Source: Mycolicibacterium parafortuitum
GTDB lineage: Bacteria > Actinomycetota > Actinomycetes > Mycobacteriales > Mycobacteriaceae
Assembly (NCBI RefSeq): GCF_010725485.1
Contig: NZ_AP022598.1
Location: 5,518,001-5,582,000, forward strand
Length of the DNA stretch: 64,000 nucleotides
Reading direction: 5' to 3'
The notes below the pieces were generated by a model, which was not told where the DNA came from, made no database searches, and saw only the letters and a program-made list of their open reading frames with translations. Made by a program: the position numbers and the translations under genes. Positions 45,209 through 55,139 of the stretch are shown in pieces (the first letter of the stretch is position 1; every line of letters starts with the position of its first letter).

Positions 45209-45808
45209 TCACGCGGGTCGGTGCAGCGCGTACAGCGCCATCCGGCGGTTCGACATCTGGTGTTCGCCGAGGAACTCGCACCTGGCGTATTCACACAGGC
45301 GTCGGGCACCGGTGTTGCGGTGGTCCGGGTCGAACATGATGCGCAGGCACCGCGGTTCGATCTCGAACAGGCTGGCTGCCAACCGGGGCAACAGCAGCGG
45401 CCCGAACCCACGGTTGACGATGTCGAGATCGGCGATCGCGGCGTGTAACCCGAGATCCCACGGGTCGGCGTCGTAGCGCGGCGCGATCGAATCCTTCGCC
45501 GCGCGGTAGACCTCGACATAGCCGTGCGGCTCGCCCTTGAAAGTGCCGATCAACGGCCGGGAGTAGTTGCCCGCCAACTGCGCCCGCAGATAGCCGTGCC
45601 ACCATTCGACCGGCCGGTCGTACTCCCACGCCTCGGCCAGGTGCGGGCGGTTCATCCATTCCGAGATCATCGCGGCGTCGACGTCGGGATCGACGAGCCG
45701 GATCGAGTACGGGTCGGCCAGCCGCGGGATCGGCGGCGCAGGCACCGCACGCACCTCGTCGCTGATCTCGGTGAGTTCCCTGGGCAGGATCGGCAGCACA
45801 TCAGTCAT
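45209..45808 (-). CDS. mbtK: Lysine N-acyltransferase MbtK
   Basis: This is a 199-residue GNAT-fold acyltransferase of the IucB/RhbD/MbtK type. It transfers the acyl chain from MbtL to the epsilon-amino group of a mycobactin lysine. Motifs are [56 protein letters not shown] and [19 protein letters not shown], with the C-terminal [21 protein letters not shown]. The His in RPHLAEAW and an Asp near DPWDLG are typical active-site residues. ATG 45808 begins at MTDVLPIL; an IdeR-like box lies 25 bp upstream, which argues against the longer frame. Confidence 0.93.
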   Translation of the reverse strand: MTDVLPILPRELTEISDEVRAVPAPPIPRLADPYSIRLVDPDVDAAMISEWMNRPHLAEAWEYDRPVEWWHGYLRAQLAGNYSRPLIGTFKGEPHGYVEVYRAAKDSIAPRYDADPWDLGLHAAIADLDIVNRGFGPLLLPRLAASLFEIEPRCLRIMFDPDHRNTGARRLCEYARCEFLGEHQMSNRRMALYALHRPA

Positions 45809-45832
45809 CGTGAGCGCAGAGCCTACCGGAGT

Positions 45833-45851
45833 GTAGGTGAGCCTAACCTGC
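45833..45851. promoter_or_regulatory. IdeR-like iron box upstream of mbtK
   Basis: GTAGGTGAGCCTAACCTGC matches the IdeR consensus at 14 of 19 positions. It lies 25 bp from the mbtK ATG and overlaps the last codons of the membrane-protein gene at 45843. The paired box at 42125 makes both arms of the locus iron-responsive. Confidence 0.8.
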
Positions 45852-46289
45852 CAGCAGCAGCACGCCGGCCGTGACCAATGCGACCACCTTGACCAGCTCA
45901 AGCGCGACGTAGACGTAGTGCGCGCGCGACCTGGGCCCGTCCGCACCCGCGAGCACCTGATCTGAGCGGCGGGTCAACGCGGGACGGACGAACACGACCT
46001 GGCCGATCAGCATCGCCGCGGCCACGACAGCCGCGACCCACGTGCCCGGCGACGCGCCGCCGACGGCCAGCCCCGCGGCCACGACCACGGCCAGCACGGC
46101 CTCGCACGTGTTCAACGCGCGGAACACCAGCCGGCCGATCCCCAAACCGAGCTGCAACGTCACCCCGGGTGCGCGGAACTTCAGCGGCGCCTCCAGGAAC
46201 GAGATCGCCAGCACCATCCCCAACCAGACCCACGTCGCCGCGACGGCGACCGCCAGAGCTGCCTGCATCAGCCGGAGCTTAGGTGACAT
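45843..46289 (-). CDS. Small integral membrane protein, unknown
   Basis: This 148-residue protein has about four hydrophobic segments ([80 protein letters not shown]). A start at the Met at residue 8 is also possible. The [33 protein letters not shown] segment resembles TMEM205/DUF4149-like proteins, but this is not certain. It lies nine bases from the divergent small gene at 46299 and upstream of mbtK, whose IdeR box covers its last codons. Confidence 0.75.
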   Translation of the reverse strand: MSPKLRLMQAALAVAVAATWVWLGMVLAISFLEAPLKFRAPGVTLQLGLGIGRLVFRALNTCEAVLAVVVAAGLAVGGASPGTWVAAVVAAAMLIGQVVFVRPALTRRSDQVLAGADGPRSRAHYVYVALELVKVVALVTAGVLLLAG

Positions 46290-46298
46290 CGTGGGTCC

Positions 46299-46493
46299 AT
46301 GGACATGGACCGGGTGGCCGAACTGCGGCGCTGGGAGGACTCCGGTGCGGTGTGGCGGGTGGTCGGGCGCACCGCGACGACGCTGACCGTGGCGCTGGTG
46401 ACCTGCGACGGCGGCGAGGAGGTCGGCCGGTTCACCAGCAACGACCCGACACTGCTCGCGTTCGTCGGGGAACGTGCCTCCAACCTGGACTGA
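46299..46493 (+). CDS. Small conserved-looking hypothetical protein
   Basis: This is a 64-residue protein: helical beginning (MDRVAELRRWEDSG), then beta-rich (AVWRVVGRTATTLTVALVTCDGGEEVGRF) and a C-terminal helix. ATG 46299 lies nine bases from the divergent membrane-protein start. Codon use and compact fold-like sequence are convincing. Such small proteins are widespread in mycobacteria. No function can be given. Confidence 0.7.
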   Translation: MDMDRVAELRRWEDSGAVWRVVGRTATTLTVALVTCDGGEEVGRFTSNDPTLLAFVGERASNLD

Positions 46494-46570
46494 CTCCGCC
46501 GAAACGGCGTGCGCGCGACGGCGGCGGGGCTACCGTACGGGTCGGGAGGGACGCACGGAAGGACAGGCCC

Positions 46571-48448
46571 TTGGCAACCAGGCCCGCACCACCGGCCGGC
46601 CCGGTGTCCACACACGCCCGCTTCATCGGACGCGTCGGCGCACTCGCCGTCGGACTGGGCATCGGGGCGGCGATCGCGCAGAACTGCGCCGTCGCCGCGG
46701 CGGAGGACAGCCCCGGTGCCGCTGCGTCGACCTCCTCGGCGCCGTCTTCCTCGTCGTCCTCGTCGGCCTCCTCGGCGGAGATCGGTCCGCGCAAACCGCA
46801 GCGCGCGGCCGTCGACGCGGCGCGGACAGCGCGCTCCGGGCGAGCCGGCGACACCGCCGAGTCCGCGGCCCGTCCGGCCACCCGCGGGTCCGGTTCGACC
46901 CGGGGTCGGGTCGACAGGGAGATCGACGCCGAGGCGCCCGACGGTGACGAGGCGATCCCCGAGAAGGACCTGCCCGCCGAGCAACCCGAGGTTCCCGTGA
47001 CCGCGGCGGCCGAGTCCACGACCCCGGCCACACCGGCGAAACCGCCGCCGACCCAGGACACACCGGCCCCGTCGACCAGCCCGCTGGCCACCCCTGAACA
47101 GCTCGAGGCCGAGCGGATCGCGGCCGCGACGGTCCAGACCTGGCCGGTGCGGCTGATGAAACTGGTGCTGCGCGCCGGCTGGCTGGCCACCGCGCAGCGC
47201 GAGTACAGCGAGATCGGCGGGGTGGACGCCGAGAACCGGGCGCAGCTGAAGCGCGCGGTCGACGAGTACGCCCTCGGTGCCGCGTTCCAGCAGCAGCTGC
47301 TCAACCCGATGCAGCCGACGGTCGTCACACAGGTCGCCCCGCCGCACACCTGGGGCGGACAGCACGTCGCGGGGTCACGGATCCTCTACGACAACCCCGA
47401 CACCGTCTACCGGTTCATGGGCGTGAACATGACCTCCACCTACGTGATCCGCGGCCGGTTCACCGCCGAGATGCCCGCCGACACCAACTTCAGCGTGCTG
47501 ACCGGGCTGTCCGGGATCACCGCCGACAACCTCAGCGGTCGCGACCTCGTCGTCGACGAGGACGGCTCGTTCACCATCACCGTCAGCGGCCAGCCGCCCG
47601 CCCCGGGGCAGCGCAACCATCTGCAGCTGACCGCGGACACCACGCTGATCGCGGTGCGCAACACGCTGTCGGACTGGACCACCCAGCCCCCGATGACGTT
47701 GTCCATCGAACGGCTGTCGGGCCCGCGCAACAGCTTGTTCAGCCAGCTCGGCGGCTTCGCGATCCCCGGCCTGGGGCCCGCGGTCACCAAGAGCCCGCTA
47801 TTGACGGCGCTGGTGTCGGCGCTGCCACCGATGACGCGCACCCCGATCCTGCTGCGCGGCGCGTTCACCGCCGTGGTGATGGCGCTCGGTCTCGGCATGG
47901 AATCCAAGTACATCAAGGTCGCGACCACCGACCCGGACACCGGCGAGCGGACCGCGCCGAACACGTTGCGCCCGCCGACCCGGAACGCCGAGTTCCTCGC
48001 AACCCAACTGCAGAGCGCCGGGTATTTCGACCTCGCCGACGACGAAGCGCTCGTCGTCACCGTCACACCGGGCAACGCGCGGTACTTCGTCGTGCCGGTG
48101 ACGAACCTGTGGACCATCACCGACAACTACTGGGACGCCCAGACCAGCCTCAACAATGCCCAGGCCGTGGCCAATCCGGACGGCAGCTTCACGTTCGTGC
48201 TGTCGCCGACCGATCCGGGCGTGCGCAACTGGGTGTCGACGGGCGGCCTGAACCGGGGCACCGTGTCGATCCGGTTCCAGGATCTGGATCTGAGCTCGCC
48301 GGTGACACCGACCGTGACGGCGCAACGGGTGACGCTCGACGAGCTGGCCGCGGTGCTGCCGCCGACGACGCCGTACGTCACCGAGGAGCAGCGTCAGGAA
48401 CTCCTCGCGATCCGGAAAGCGGGCTTCGGGCAGCGCTTCCCGGTTTGA
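46571..48448 (+). CDS. Secreted DUF1214-containing protein with disordered N-terminal region
   Basis: This is a 625-residue exported protein. A signal-like hydrophobic stretch (ALAVGLGIGAAIAQNCAVAAAE) comes near residue 28. It is followed by about 130 residues of Ser/Ala/Pro/Thr-rich low complexity (ASTSSAPSSSSSSSASSAE; TPAKPPPTQDTPAPSTSP), probably a disordered linker in the envelope. The C-terminal globular region ends with the DUF1214 pattern (NPDGSFTFVLSPTDPGVRNW). TTG 46571 follows GGAAGGAC; GTG 46604 is an alternative start. Compared with the intracellular DUF1214 protein at 33244, this one is exported. Function unknown. Confidence 0.78.
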   Translation: MATRPAPPAGPVSTHARFIGRVGALAVGLGIGAAIAQNCAVAAAEDSPGAAASTSSAPSSSSSSSASSAEIGPRKPQRAAVDAARTARSGRAGDTAESAARPATRGSGSTRGRVDREIDAEAPDGDEAIPEKDLPAEQPEVPVTAAAESTTPATPAKPPPTQDTPAPSTSPLATPEQLEAERIAAATVQTWPVRLMKLVLRAGWLATAQREYSEIGGVDAENRAQLKRAVDEYALGAAFQQQLLNPMQPTVVTQVAPPHTWGGQHVAGSRILYDNPDTVYRFMGVNMTSTYVIRGRFTAEMPADTNFSVLTGLSGITADNLSGRDLVVDEDGSFTITVSGQPPAPGQRNHLQLTADTTLIAVRNTLSDWTTQPPMTLSIERLSGPRNSLFSQLGGFAIPGLGPAVTKSPLLTALVSALPPMTRTPILLRGAFTAVVMALGLGMESKYIKVATTDPDTGERTAPNTLRPPTRNAEFLATQLQSAGYFDLADDEALVVTVTPGNARYFVVPVTNLWTITDNYWDAQTSLNNAQAVANPDGSFTFVLSPTDPGVRNWVSTGGLNRGTVSIRFQDLDLSSPVTPTVTAQRVTLDELAAVLPPTTPYVTEEQRQELLAIRKAGFGQRFPV

Positions 48449-49381
48449 TCAGTGCTTCTTGCCGAACGGCAGGATGTGCACGATGCCGGCCACGATCGAG
48501 CCGACCACCAAGCCGATCACCGCTGAGGCGGCGGTGTTGACCAGCCAGGCCAGGATCGCCCCGGCCCCGGCCACGTGGTGGACCAGCTCCTCGGCGTGGT
48601 GCACCAGCGAATACGGTCCGTGCCAGCCCAGTTCGTCGGTGCCGACCAGCAGGATGTGCCCGCCGACCCACAGCATCGCGACGGTGCCGATCACCGACAG
48701 CGCGGAGAGCAGCTTCGGCATACCGGCCACCAGGCCGCGGCCGATCTTGGCGACGAAAGCCGACGACCGCTGGGCCAGCCTCAGCCCGATGTCGTCCATC
48801 TTGACGATCGCCGCGACGACGCCGTAGACCGCGGCGGTGATCACGAGCGCGACGATCAACAGGATGATCAGCCGCGGTATGAACGGCTGGTTGGCCACCT
48901 CGTTGAGGGCGATGACCATGATCTCGGCGGACAGGATGAAGTCGGTGCGGATCGCGCCGGTCACCATGAACTTCTCGGCGTCCTGACCCGCGGCGGCCGG
49001 TGCCGCGTGGGCGTCGTGGCCGCCCTTGGAGAACATCCCGAACACCTTCTCGGCGCCCTCGAAGCACAGATAGGTCGCGCCCAGCATCAGGATCGGGGTC
49101 AGCAACACCGGCAGGAACTGGCTCAGCAGCAGCGCCGCGGGCAGGATGAAGATGATCTTGTTGCGCAGCGAGCCGATCGCGATCCGCTTGATGATCGGCA
49201 GTTCCCGCTCGGCCGCCAGCCCGTGCACGTACTGCGGGGTCACCGCAGTGTCGTCGATGACCACCCCGGCTGCCTTCGCGGTGGCCCTGCCGGTCGCCGC
49301 GCCGATATCGTCGATCGACGCGGCAGCCAGGCGCGCCAGCATGGCGACGTCGTCGAGAAGCGCGAAGAGGCCCCCACTCAT
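48449..49381 (-). CDS. DUF808 (YedI-like) membrane protein
   Basis: This is a 310-residue integral membrane protein. It begins SGGLFALLDDVAMLARLAAASIDDI, the DUF808 signature, and has VIDDTAVTPQYVHGL and GAIRTDFILSAEIMVIAL. About five to six transmembrane helices are present. ATG 49381 starts the family fold; the longer frame is not supported. The gene is exactly adjacent to the convergent DUF1214 gene. YedI-like proteins are of unknown function in the membrane. Confidence 0.88.
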   Translation of the reverse strand: MSGGLFALLDDVAMLARLAAASIDDIGAATGRATAKAAGVVIDDTAVTPQYVHGLAAERELPIIKRIAIGSLRNKIIFILPAALLLSQFLPVLLTPILMLGATYLCFEGAEKVFGMFSKGGHDAHAAPAAAGQDAEKFMVTGAIRTDFILSAEIMVIALNEVANQPFIPRLIILLIVALVITAAVYGVVAAIVKMDDIGLRLAQRSSAFVAKIGRGLVAGMPKLLSALSVIGTVAMLWVGGHILLVGTDELGWHGPYSLVHHAEELVHHVAGAGAILAWLVNTAASAVIGLVVGSIVAGIVHILPFGKKH

Positions 49382-49524
49382 CGGGGACTCGCGTCGGCGG
49401 TCATGCCCGAAGGGTACAACGACATACCGGGGCGATACCGCGTCCCAGCCGGGTTGCGGCCGCGACGTTTGGGCATCCGGGCCGCGGGTAAAAGCCGAGG
49501 GTTCCTCGACAGTCAGGTTGATCA

Positions 49525-49962
49525 ATGAACTCTCCTATGAGAAGAACCCTCATCGCCTCGAGCGGGGCGGCCCTGCTGGTGCTCGCGGTCGGCTGCGGCG
49601 GCAGTGGCGGCGACGAATCCACTACGACATCCACCACGACGACATCCACCACGACGTCGGAAACGAGCGAGACCACCACCAGCGTCGTCACCACGACGAT
49701 GACGCCGACGGGCGAACCCATGCCGACGGGCGAGCCCGCTCCCGGTGAGGCCCCCGGTGGCGGCGGGATGATCCCCGGCGGTCCCACCGGCAGCGGCGGA
49801 CCCGAAGGCGGCGGCGGCATGATCCCCGGCGGACCCACCGGCAGCGGCGGACCCGAAGGCGGCGGCGGCATGATCCCCGGCGGACCCACCGGCAGCGGCG
49901 GACCCGAAGGCGGCAGCGGCATGATCCCGGGTGGGCCGACCATCAACATTCCGGCGCCCTGA
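49525..49962 (+). CDS. Lipoprotein with 17-residue Gly/Pro repeats
   Basis: This 145-residue protein has a signal with RR at residues 6-7 and the lipobox LAVGC near residue 24, so it is probably a lipoprotein. Next comes a Thr/Ser-rich linker (TTTSTTTTSTTT), then three full copies and one partial copy of a 17-residue unit MIPGGPTGSGGPEGGGG. The end is TINIPAP. Start may be ATG 49525 or the internal ATG at 49537. It looks like an envelope-anchored, intrinsically disordered protein. The next gene begins five bases after the stop. No enzymatic motif. Confidence 0.78.
   Translation: MNSPMRRTLIASSGAALLVLAVGCGGSGGDESTTTSTTTTSTTTSETSETTTSVVTTTMTPTGEPMPTGEPAPGEAPGGGGMIPGGPTGSGGPEGGGGMIPGGPTGSGGPEGGGGMIPGGPTGSGGPEGGSGMIPGGPTINIPAP
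49768..49939 (+). repeat. 51-bp tandem repeat in the lipoprotein gene
   Basis: In-frame copies begin at 49768, 49819 and 49870, with a partial fourth copy at 49921. Each encodes MIPGGPTGSGGPE followed by glycines. The copies are nearly identical at the nucleotide level, so the array is probably recent and may vary in copy number among strains. Confidence 0.9.
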
Positions 49963-49967
49963 CCGGC

Positions 49968-50663
49968 GTGAGCGAAAACGTCGCTCCGGCCGTCCTTTTC
50001 GACATCGACGGCACCCTGGTCGACTCCAATTACCTGCACGTGTACGCGTGGCTGCGCGCATTCGACGAGGAGAAGCTGCCCGTCGAAAGCTGGCGGGTGC
50101 ACCGGTGCATCGGGATGGACGGCAGCACGCTGGTGCGCAGCCTCGCCGAAGACGCCGGTGAGGACGTGCTGGACCGCCTCAAGGATGCCCACAGCCGGTT
50201 CTACAAGGAGACGACGTCGCTGCTGGCCCCGTTGCCCGGCGCCCGCGACCTGCTGCGGCGGGTCGCGGGGGCGGGGCTTCAGGTGGTGCTGGCGACGTCG
50301 GCCCCCGAGGACGAATTGGCCATCCTGCGTGAGGTTCTCGACTGCGATGACGTCGTGGCGGCGATGACGTCGTCGTCCGACGTGGACACCGCGAAGCCCC
50401 GACCGGACATCGTCCACGTCGCGCTGGAACGTGCCGGGGTGAGCGCCGCGGACGCGGTGTTCGTCGGCGACGCGGTGTGGGATTGCGAGGCCTCGGCGCG
50501 GGCCTCGCTGCCGTCGATCGGGCTGCTCAGCGGCGGTGTGTCGCGGGGCGAACTGCGGGAGGCCGGTGCGTCGGACGTCTTCGAGAACGCCGCTGACCTG
50601 TTGGCGAACCTGGATTCGACGCTGATCGGCGATCTGGCCGCGCGGCTCACGAACCGGACGTAG
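49968..50663 (+). CDS. HAD-superfamily phosphatase (phosphoglycolate-phosphatase-like)
   Basis: This is a 231-residue HAD hydrolase. Motif I is [11 protein letters not shown] with nucleophile Asp12 and Asp14. Motif II is seen in VVLATSAPE, the Lys motif III in [11 protein letters not shown] and motif IV in [13 protein letters not shown]. The alpha-helical cap between about residues 20 and 90 ([29 protein letters not shown]) suits a subclass I HAD. It probably dephosphorylates a small metabolite. GTG 49968 is five bases after the lipoprotein stop; its 3' end overlaps the convergent mmpL gene by 17 bp. Confidence 0.88.
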   Translation: MSENVAPAVLFDIDGTLVDSNYLHVYAWLRAFDEEKLPVESWRVHRCIGMDGSTLVRSLAEDAGEDVLDRLKDAHSRFYKETTSLLAPLPGARDLLRRVAGAGLQVVLATSAPEDELAILREVLDCDDVVAAMTSSSDVDTAKPRPDIVHVALERAGVSAADAVFVGDAVWDCEASARASLPSIGLLSGGVSRGELREAGASDVFENAADLLANLDSTLIGDLAARLTNRT

Positions 50664-53490
50664 CCACCGGCCGGATGCGGGCCAACCTGCGCTGCGACGC
50701 CGCGCTGCGCACCCGCTGCGGCCACCAGAACCAGCGGCCGAGCAGCGCCGCCACCGCCGGGGTCATGAACGAGCGCACGATCAGCGTGTCGAACAGCAGA
50801 CCCATCGCCAGCGTCGTGCCGACCTGCGCCATCACCTTCAGGTCACTGAACGCGAAAGACGCCATGGTGAACGCGAATACGAGTCCGGCCGACGTCACCA
50901 CCGAGCCGGTGCCCGCCATCGCGCGGATGATGCCGGTCTTCAGCCCGCCGTCCAGTTCCTCCTTGAACCGCGACACGAGCAGCAGGTTGTAGTCCGAGCC
51001 GACAGCCAGCAGCAGGATCACCGCCATCGGCAGCACCATCCAGTGCAGCGGCAGACCGATGATGTGCTGCCACACCAACACCGACAATCCGAACGACGCG
51101 CCCAGCGACAGCACGACGGTGCCGACGATCACCGCGGCCGCCACCACACTGCGGGTGATGATCAGCATGATGATGAAAATCAGTGTGGCCGCGGCGATCG
51201 CGGCGATCAGCAGGTCGTAGAACGCGCCGTCGCTCATGTCCTTGTAGGTCGCGGCGGTGCCGGCCAGATACACGCGCGACCCCTCCAGCGGAGTGCCCTT
51301 GATGGCCTCCTTGGCGGCGGTCTTGATCGGCTTGACCCGCGAAATCCCCTCCACGGTCGCCGGATCGCCCTCGTGGGCGATGATGAAGCGCACCGACTTG
51401 CCGTCCGGGGAGATGAAGTTCTCGATGCCGCGCTTGAAGTCCTCGTTGTCGAAGGCCTCCGGCGGAAGGTAGAACGAGTCGTCGTTCATCGAGTCGTCGA
51501 ACGCCTCGCCCATCGCGTCGGAGTCCTCGGACTGCGACGCCATCTGGTCCTGCATCCCCCGCTGGCTCTGGTACATCGTCAGCATCATCGACTGCATGTT
51601 GCGCATGGTCTCGATCTGACTGGGCAGCAGTTCGATCAGCTGCGGCATCAACGCGTCGAGACGTTCCAGATCCGGGATGAGTTCGGTGATGTCCTCGGTC
51701 AGCGGGTTGATGCCGTCGAGCGTGTCGAAGACCGACCGGACCGTCGCACACACCGGAATGTTGTAACAGTGCGGCTCCCAATAGAAGTAGTTGCGCACCG
51801 GGCGGATGAAGTCGTCCAGGTTGGCGAGGTAGTCGCGCACCTCGGTGATGTCGACGGCGGTCTTCTTGGTCTTGAGGACCATGTCGTGGGTGGTGGCCGA
51901 CATCTGGGTCATCACGCTCTGCATCTTCGTCATCGTCTCGACGTTGGTCTGCATCGCGTCGGCCTGGATCAGCATGTCGGCCATCCGGTCCTGCATGTAC
52001 TTCTCGTTGAGCCGTTGCGTGGTCCCCCGCATGCTCATCTGGAACGGGATCGTCGTGTGCTTGATCGGTTTACCGTCGGGCCGGGTGATCGTCTGCACCC
52101 GCGCGACCCCCGGCACCCGGAAGATCGCCTTCGCGATCTTGTCGATGACCAGGAAGTCGGCGGGGTTGCGCAGGTCGTGGTCGCTTTCGACCATCAGCAG
52201 CTCGGGATTCATCCGGGCACTGCCGAAATGCTCGTCGGCGACGGCGTAGCCGATGTTGGCCGGGGTGTCCGTGGGCAGGTAGTCGCGGGCGTCGTAGTTG
52301 GTCTTGTACCCCGGCAGCGTGACCAGGCCGACCAGTGCGAGCGCCAGCGTCGCGACCAGCACCGGGCCCGGCCAGCGCACCACCGACACGCCGATCCTGC
52401 GCCAGCCGCGCGAACTGATGCTGCGCTTGGGGTCGAAAAGCCCGAAGCGGCTGCCGATCACGATCACCGCGGGGGCCAGGGTCAGCGCCGCGAGCACCGC
52501 GACGAGCACGCCGACTGCGCACGGCACGCCCATCGTCTGGAAGTACGGCAACCGGGTGAAACTCAGGCACAGCATCGCACCGGCGATGGTCAGCCCGGAG
52601 CCGAGCACGACATGGGCGGTGCCCCGGAACATGGTGTAATACGCGGTCTCCCGGTCCTCGCCGGCTCCGCGCGCCTCCTGGTAGCGACCGATCGCGAAGA
52701 TCGCGTAGTCGGTGCCCGCGGCGATCACCACCAGCGTCAGCAGGCTGGTCGCGAACGTCGACAGCCCGATGATCTCGGCGTTGGCCAGGAACGCGACGAT
52801 GCCGCGCGAGGCGCCGAGCTCGGCGAACACCATGAACAGGATCAGCACCATGGTGACCACCGACCGGAACACGATCAGCAGCATCAGCGCGATCACCCCG
52901 ATCGTGATCAGCGTGACCCGCAGGACGCTCTTGTCGCCGGCGTTGTGCTGATCGGCGATCAGCGGCGCACCCCCGGTGACGAACGCCTTGATCCCGGGCG
53001 GCGCCGGGGTCGCGTCGACGATCTCGCGCACCGCGGCCACGGCGTCGTTGGCACGCGGCTCGCCCTGGTTGCCCTGCAGGTACACCTGGACGTAGGCGGC
53101 CTTGCCGTCGGTGCTCTGGGCGCCGGACGCGGTCAGCGGGTCACCCCAGAAATCCGCGACATGCTGCACGTGGGCGGTGTCGGCTTCGAGCTTGTCGATC
53201 AGCTCGTCGTAGTAGCGGTGCGCGGCGTCACCGAGCGGCTGGTCGCCTTCGAGCACCACCATCGCGCTGCTGTCGGAGTCGAACTCCTCGAAATTCGCCC
53301 CTACGCGCGCCATCGACATCATCGACGGGGCGTCCTTGGGACTCATCCCGACGGTGCGGTCTTCGCCGACCTTCTCCAGCGACGGCACCGCGACATTGGT
53401 GACGACGGTCAGCAACACCCAGGCCAGCACGATGGGCACCGCCAGGATGCGGATCATCCTGGCGATACCGGACCGCCCCGCTGCTGTCAT
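50647..53490 (-). CDS. MmpL-family RND transporter
   Basis: This is a 947-residue MmpL protein. It has one N-terminal helix ([21 protein letters not shown]), a large periplasmic loop, then helices 2-6 with [38 protein letters not shown] (Asp-Tyr pair of the proton relay). A second periplasmic domain is followed by a matching set with [18 protein letters not shown]. Such transporters move lipids or siderophore-like molecules across the inner membrane. ATG 53490 has a 25-bp palindrome about 50 bp upstream. No MmpS gene is adjacent. The fadD gene lies on the same strand upstream; the substrate could be an acylated product. Confidence 0.93.
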   Translation of the reverse strand: MTAAGRSGIARMIRILAVPIVLAWVLLTVVTNVAVPSLEKVGEDRTVGMSPKDAPSMMSMARVGANFEEFDSDSSAMVVLEGDQPLGDAAHRYYDELIDKLEADTAHVQHVADFWGDPLTASGAQSTDGKAAYVQVYLQGNQGEPRANDAVAAVREIVDATPAPPGIKAFVTGGAPLIADQHNAGDKSVLRVTLITIGVIALMLLIVFRSVVTMVLILFMVFAELGASRGIVAFLANAEIIGLSTFATSLLTLVVIAAGTDYAIFAIGRYQEARGAGEDRETAYYTMFRGTAHVVLGSGLTIAGAMLCLSFTRLPYFQTMGVPCAVGVLVAVLAALTLAPAVIVIGSRFGLFDPKRSISSRGWRRIGVSVVRWPGPVLVATLALALVGLVTLPGYKTNYDARDYLPTDTPANIGYAVADEHFGSARMNPELLMVESDHDLRNPADFLVIDKIAKAIFRVPGVARVQTITRPDGKPIKHTTIPFQMSMRGTTQRLNEKYMQDRMADMLIQADAMQTNVETMTKMQSVMTQMSATTHDMVLKTKKTAVDITEVRDYLANLDDFIRPVRNYFYWEPHCYNIPVCATVRSVFDTLDGINPLTEDITELIPDLERLDALMPQLIELLPSQIETMRNMQSMMLTMYQSQRGMQDQMASQSEDSDAMGEAFDDSMNDDSFYLPPEAFDNEDFKRGIENFISPDGKSVRFIIAHEGDPATVEGISRVKPIKTAAKEAIKGTPLEGSRVYLAGTAATYKDMSDGAFYDLLIAAIAAATLIFIIMLIITRSVVAAAVIVGTVVLSLGASFGLSVLVWQHIIGLPLHWMVLPMAVILLLAVGSDYNLLLVSRFKEELDGGLKTGIIRAMAGTGSVVTSAGLVFAFTMASFAFSDLKVMAQVGTTLAMGLLFDTLIVRSFMTPAVAALLGRWFWWPQRVRSAASQRRLARIRPVATSGS

Positions 53491-53537
53491 TCCCCGCCCC
53501 CGACATCGGCCCGTCAGAAGCCGCGGGCGTGACACTT

Positions 53538-53562
53538 CACGCGACACTTGTAGTGTCGCGTG
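53538..53562. promoter_or_regulatory. 25-bp perfect palindrome at the mmpL promoter
   Basis: The arms CACGCGACACT (53538-53548) and AGTGTCGCGTG (53552-53562) are perfectly complementary around TGT. Additional partial GACACTT/GTGTC motifs lie on both sides. It is centred about 60 bp upstream of the mmpL start, in the 126-bp gap after fadD. This strongly suggests a dimeric regulator site, probably TetR-type, but no regulator gene is next to it. Confidence 0.8.
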
Positions 53563-53616
53563 TCATACATCTAGTCCGTCAAACCTTTCGCTGTCAATGC
53601 GGGTCTGACAGCTTTT

Positions 53617-55137
53617 TCACAGGCTGTGGTGCGCGATGAGGTTGCGTTTGTCGAGCTTGCCGACGGCGGTGCGGGGTAGCTCGGCTGCGAACGCCAGCGA
53701 CCGCGGACATTTGTAGTGTGCAAGCCGGCCCCGCAGCCAATCCATCAGTTCGTCGGCGAACGCATCGGTGGCCTCGGCCGGGTCGAGCGCCTGCACCACG
53801 GCCTTCACGGCCTGCCCCATCGTGGCATCGGGGATGCCGAACACCGCGGCGTCGAGGACCCGAGGGTGGCTGATCAGGAGGTCCTCGGCTTCCTGCGGGT
53901 AGATGTTCACCCCGCCGCTGATGATCACGTGGTGGCGGCGGTCGGTCAGGTACAGATAGCCGTCGTCGTCGAGGTAGCCGACGTCGCCGACGCCGACCCA
54001 GCCGCGGTCGTTGTGCGCGGCGGCGGTCTTGACGGGGTCGTTGAGATAGGAGAACGATCCCGCGCCCTCGAAGTAGATGTCGCCGGGAGTCCCCGGCGGA
54101 AGTTCGCGGCCGTCGTCTCCGACGACGTGCGCGATGCCGGCCAGCGGACGGCCGACCGACCCGGGATGGGCCAGCCATTCGTCGGCGCGGATGAACGTGA
54201 CCCCGACCCCTTCGGACGAACCGTAGAACTCATCGACGATCGGACCCCACCAGTCGATCATCCGTCGCTTGATCTCCGGTGGGCACGGCGCGGCGGCGTG
54301 CACCACGCGCCGCAGGCTGGACACGTCGTAGCTTTCGCGCACCGCGGCGGGCATCTTGAGCATCCGCACGAACATGGTGGGGACGAACTGGCCGTGGGTG
54401 ACCCGGTGGTTCTGGATCGCCTCGAGTGCGACCACCGGATCGAACTTGTCCAGCATCACCACGGTCGCGCCGAGCGCCTGCGCCGACATCGACCAGAACG
54501 ATGGCGCCGTGTGGTACAGCGGCGCCGGGCTCAGATACACCGCGCGGTCATCGACTCCGATCGCACCGAGCAGCGGTGCCAGCATCACGGCGGCCTCGCG
54601 CGGGGAACAGGCCGGCAGCGGCCTGCGGATTCCCTTCGGTTTACCCGTTGTTCCCGACGAGTACTGCAGCAGGTCGCCTTCGCGCTCGTCGGGCAGCGGC
54701 GTGTCCGGGCGGCCCGCCACGCAGTCCGGGTAGCGCTGCCACCCGTCGGCGTCAGTGTCGGCGATCAGCCGCAGTGCCGGCAGGCCGCGACGCAGGTGCG
54801 GTTCGAGCGCGACGCAGACGTCGCGCAGCGTCCGCGACGCGACGATGGCCTTGGCGCCGCAGTCGTCGACGATGTGGGCCGCCTCGGCCGGGGTCAGGTG
54901 GGTGTTGATGGTCGCGTAGTAGAGCCCGGCCCGGCGCGCTGCCCACAGCACGGCGTGGGTGTGCTCGGAGTTGTCCATCAGCACCGCCACCACGTCGCCT
55001 TCGCGCAGTCCGGCGGCCCGGAAGTGGTGCGCCAGCCGGTTGGCCGCAGATTCCAGCTCCGCGAACGTGATCCGGGTCCCGGACGGGTACATGATCAGCG
55101 CCGGCCGCTCCGCGTCGGCCCACTGTCGGATCTCCAC
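53617..55137 (-). CDS. Acyl-CoA synthetase (FadD type)
   Basis: This is a 506-residue ANL-superfamily enzyme starting at GTG 55137, two bases after the AveC-like gene stop. The phosphate loop is LLQYSSGTTGKPKGIRRPL at about residues 155-173. EFYGSSEGVGVTF, GVGDVGYLDDDGYLYLTDRRHHVIISGGVNIYPQEAEDLL and LPRTAVGKLDKRNL (C-terminal Lys) complete it. It activates an organic acid to a CoA ester, cytoplasmically. It belongs to a minus-strand series fadD-aveC-LLM-SDR-fadD-ltp of closely spaced genes. The previous GTG/ATG in frame falls inside the neighbour. Confidence 0.92.
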   Translation of the reverse strand: MEIRQWADAERPALIMYPSGTRITFAELESAANRLAHHFRAAGLREGDVVAVLMDNSEHTHAVLWAARRAGLYYATINTHLTPAEAAHIVDDCGAKAIVASRTLRDVCVALEPHLRRGLPALRLIADTDADGWQRYPDCVAGRPDTPLPDEREGDLLQYSSGTTGKPKGIRRPLPACSPREAAVMLAPLLGAIGVDDRAVYLSPAPLYHTAPSFWSMSAQALGATVVMLDKFDPVVALEAIQNHRVTHGQFVPTMFVRMLKMPAAVRESYDVSSLRRVVHAAAPCPPEIKRRMIDWWGPIVDEFYGSSEGVGVTFIRADEWLAHPGSVGRPLAGIAHVVGDDGRELPPGTPGDIYFEGAGSFSYLNDPVKTAAAHNDRGWVGVGDVGYLDDDGYLYLTDRRHHVIISGGVNIYPQEAEDLLISHPRVLDAAVFGIPDATMGQAVKAVVQALDPAEATDAFADELMDWLRGRLAHYKCPRSLAFAAELPRTAVGKLDKRNLIAHHSL

Positions 55138-55139
55138 GG

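Noticed and set aside
51043-53532. 829-codon plus-strand open frame opposite mmpL
   Set aside because: Antisense shadow of the MmpL gene, which has full transporter motifs and membrane helices.
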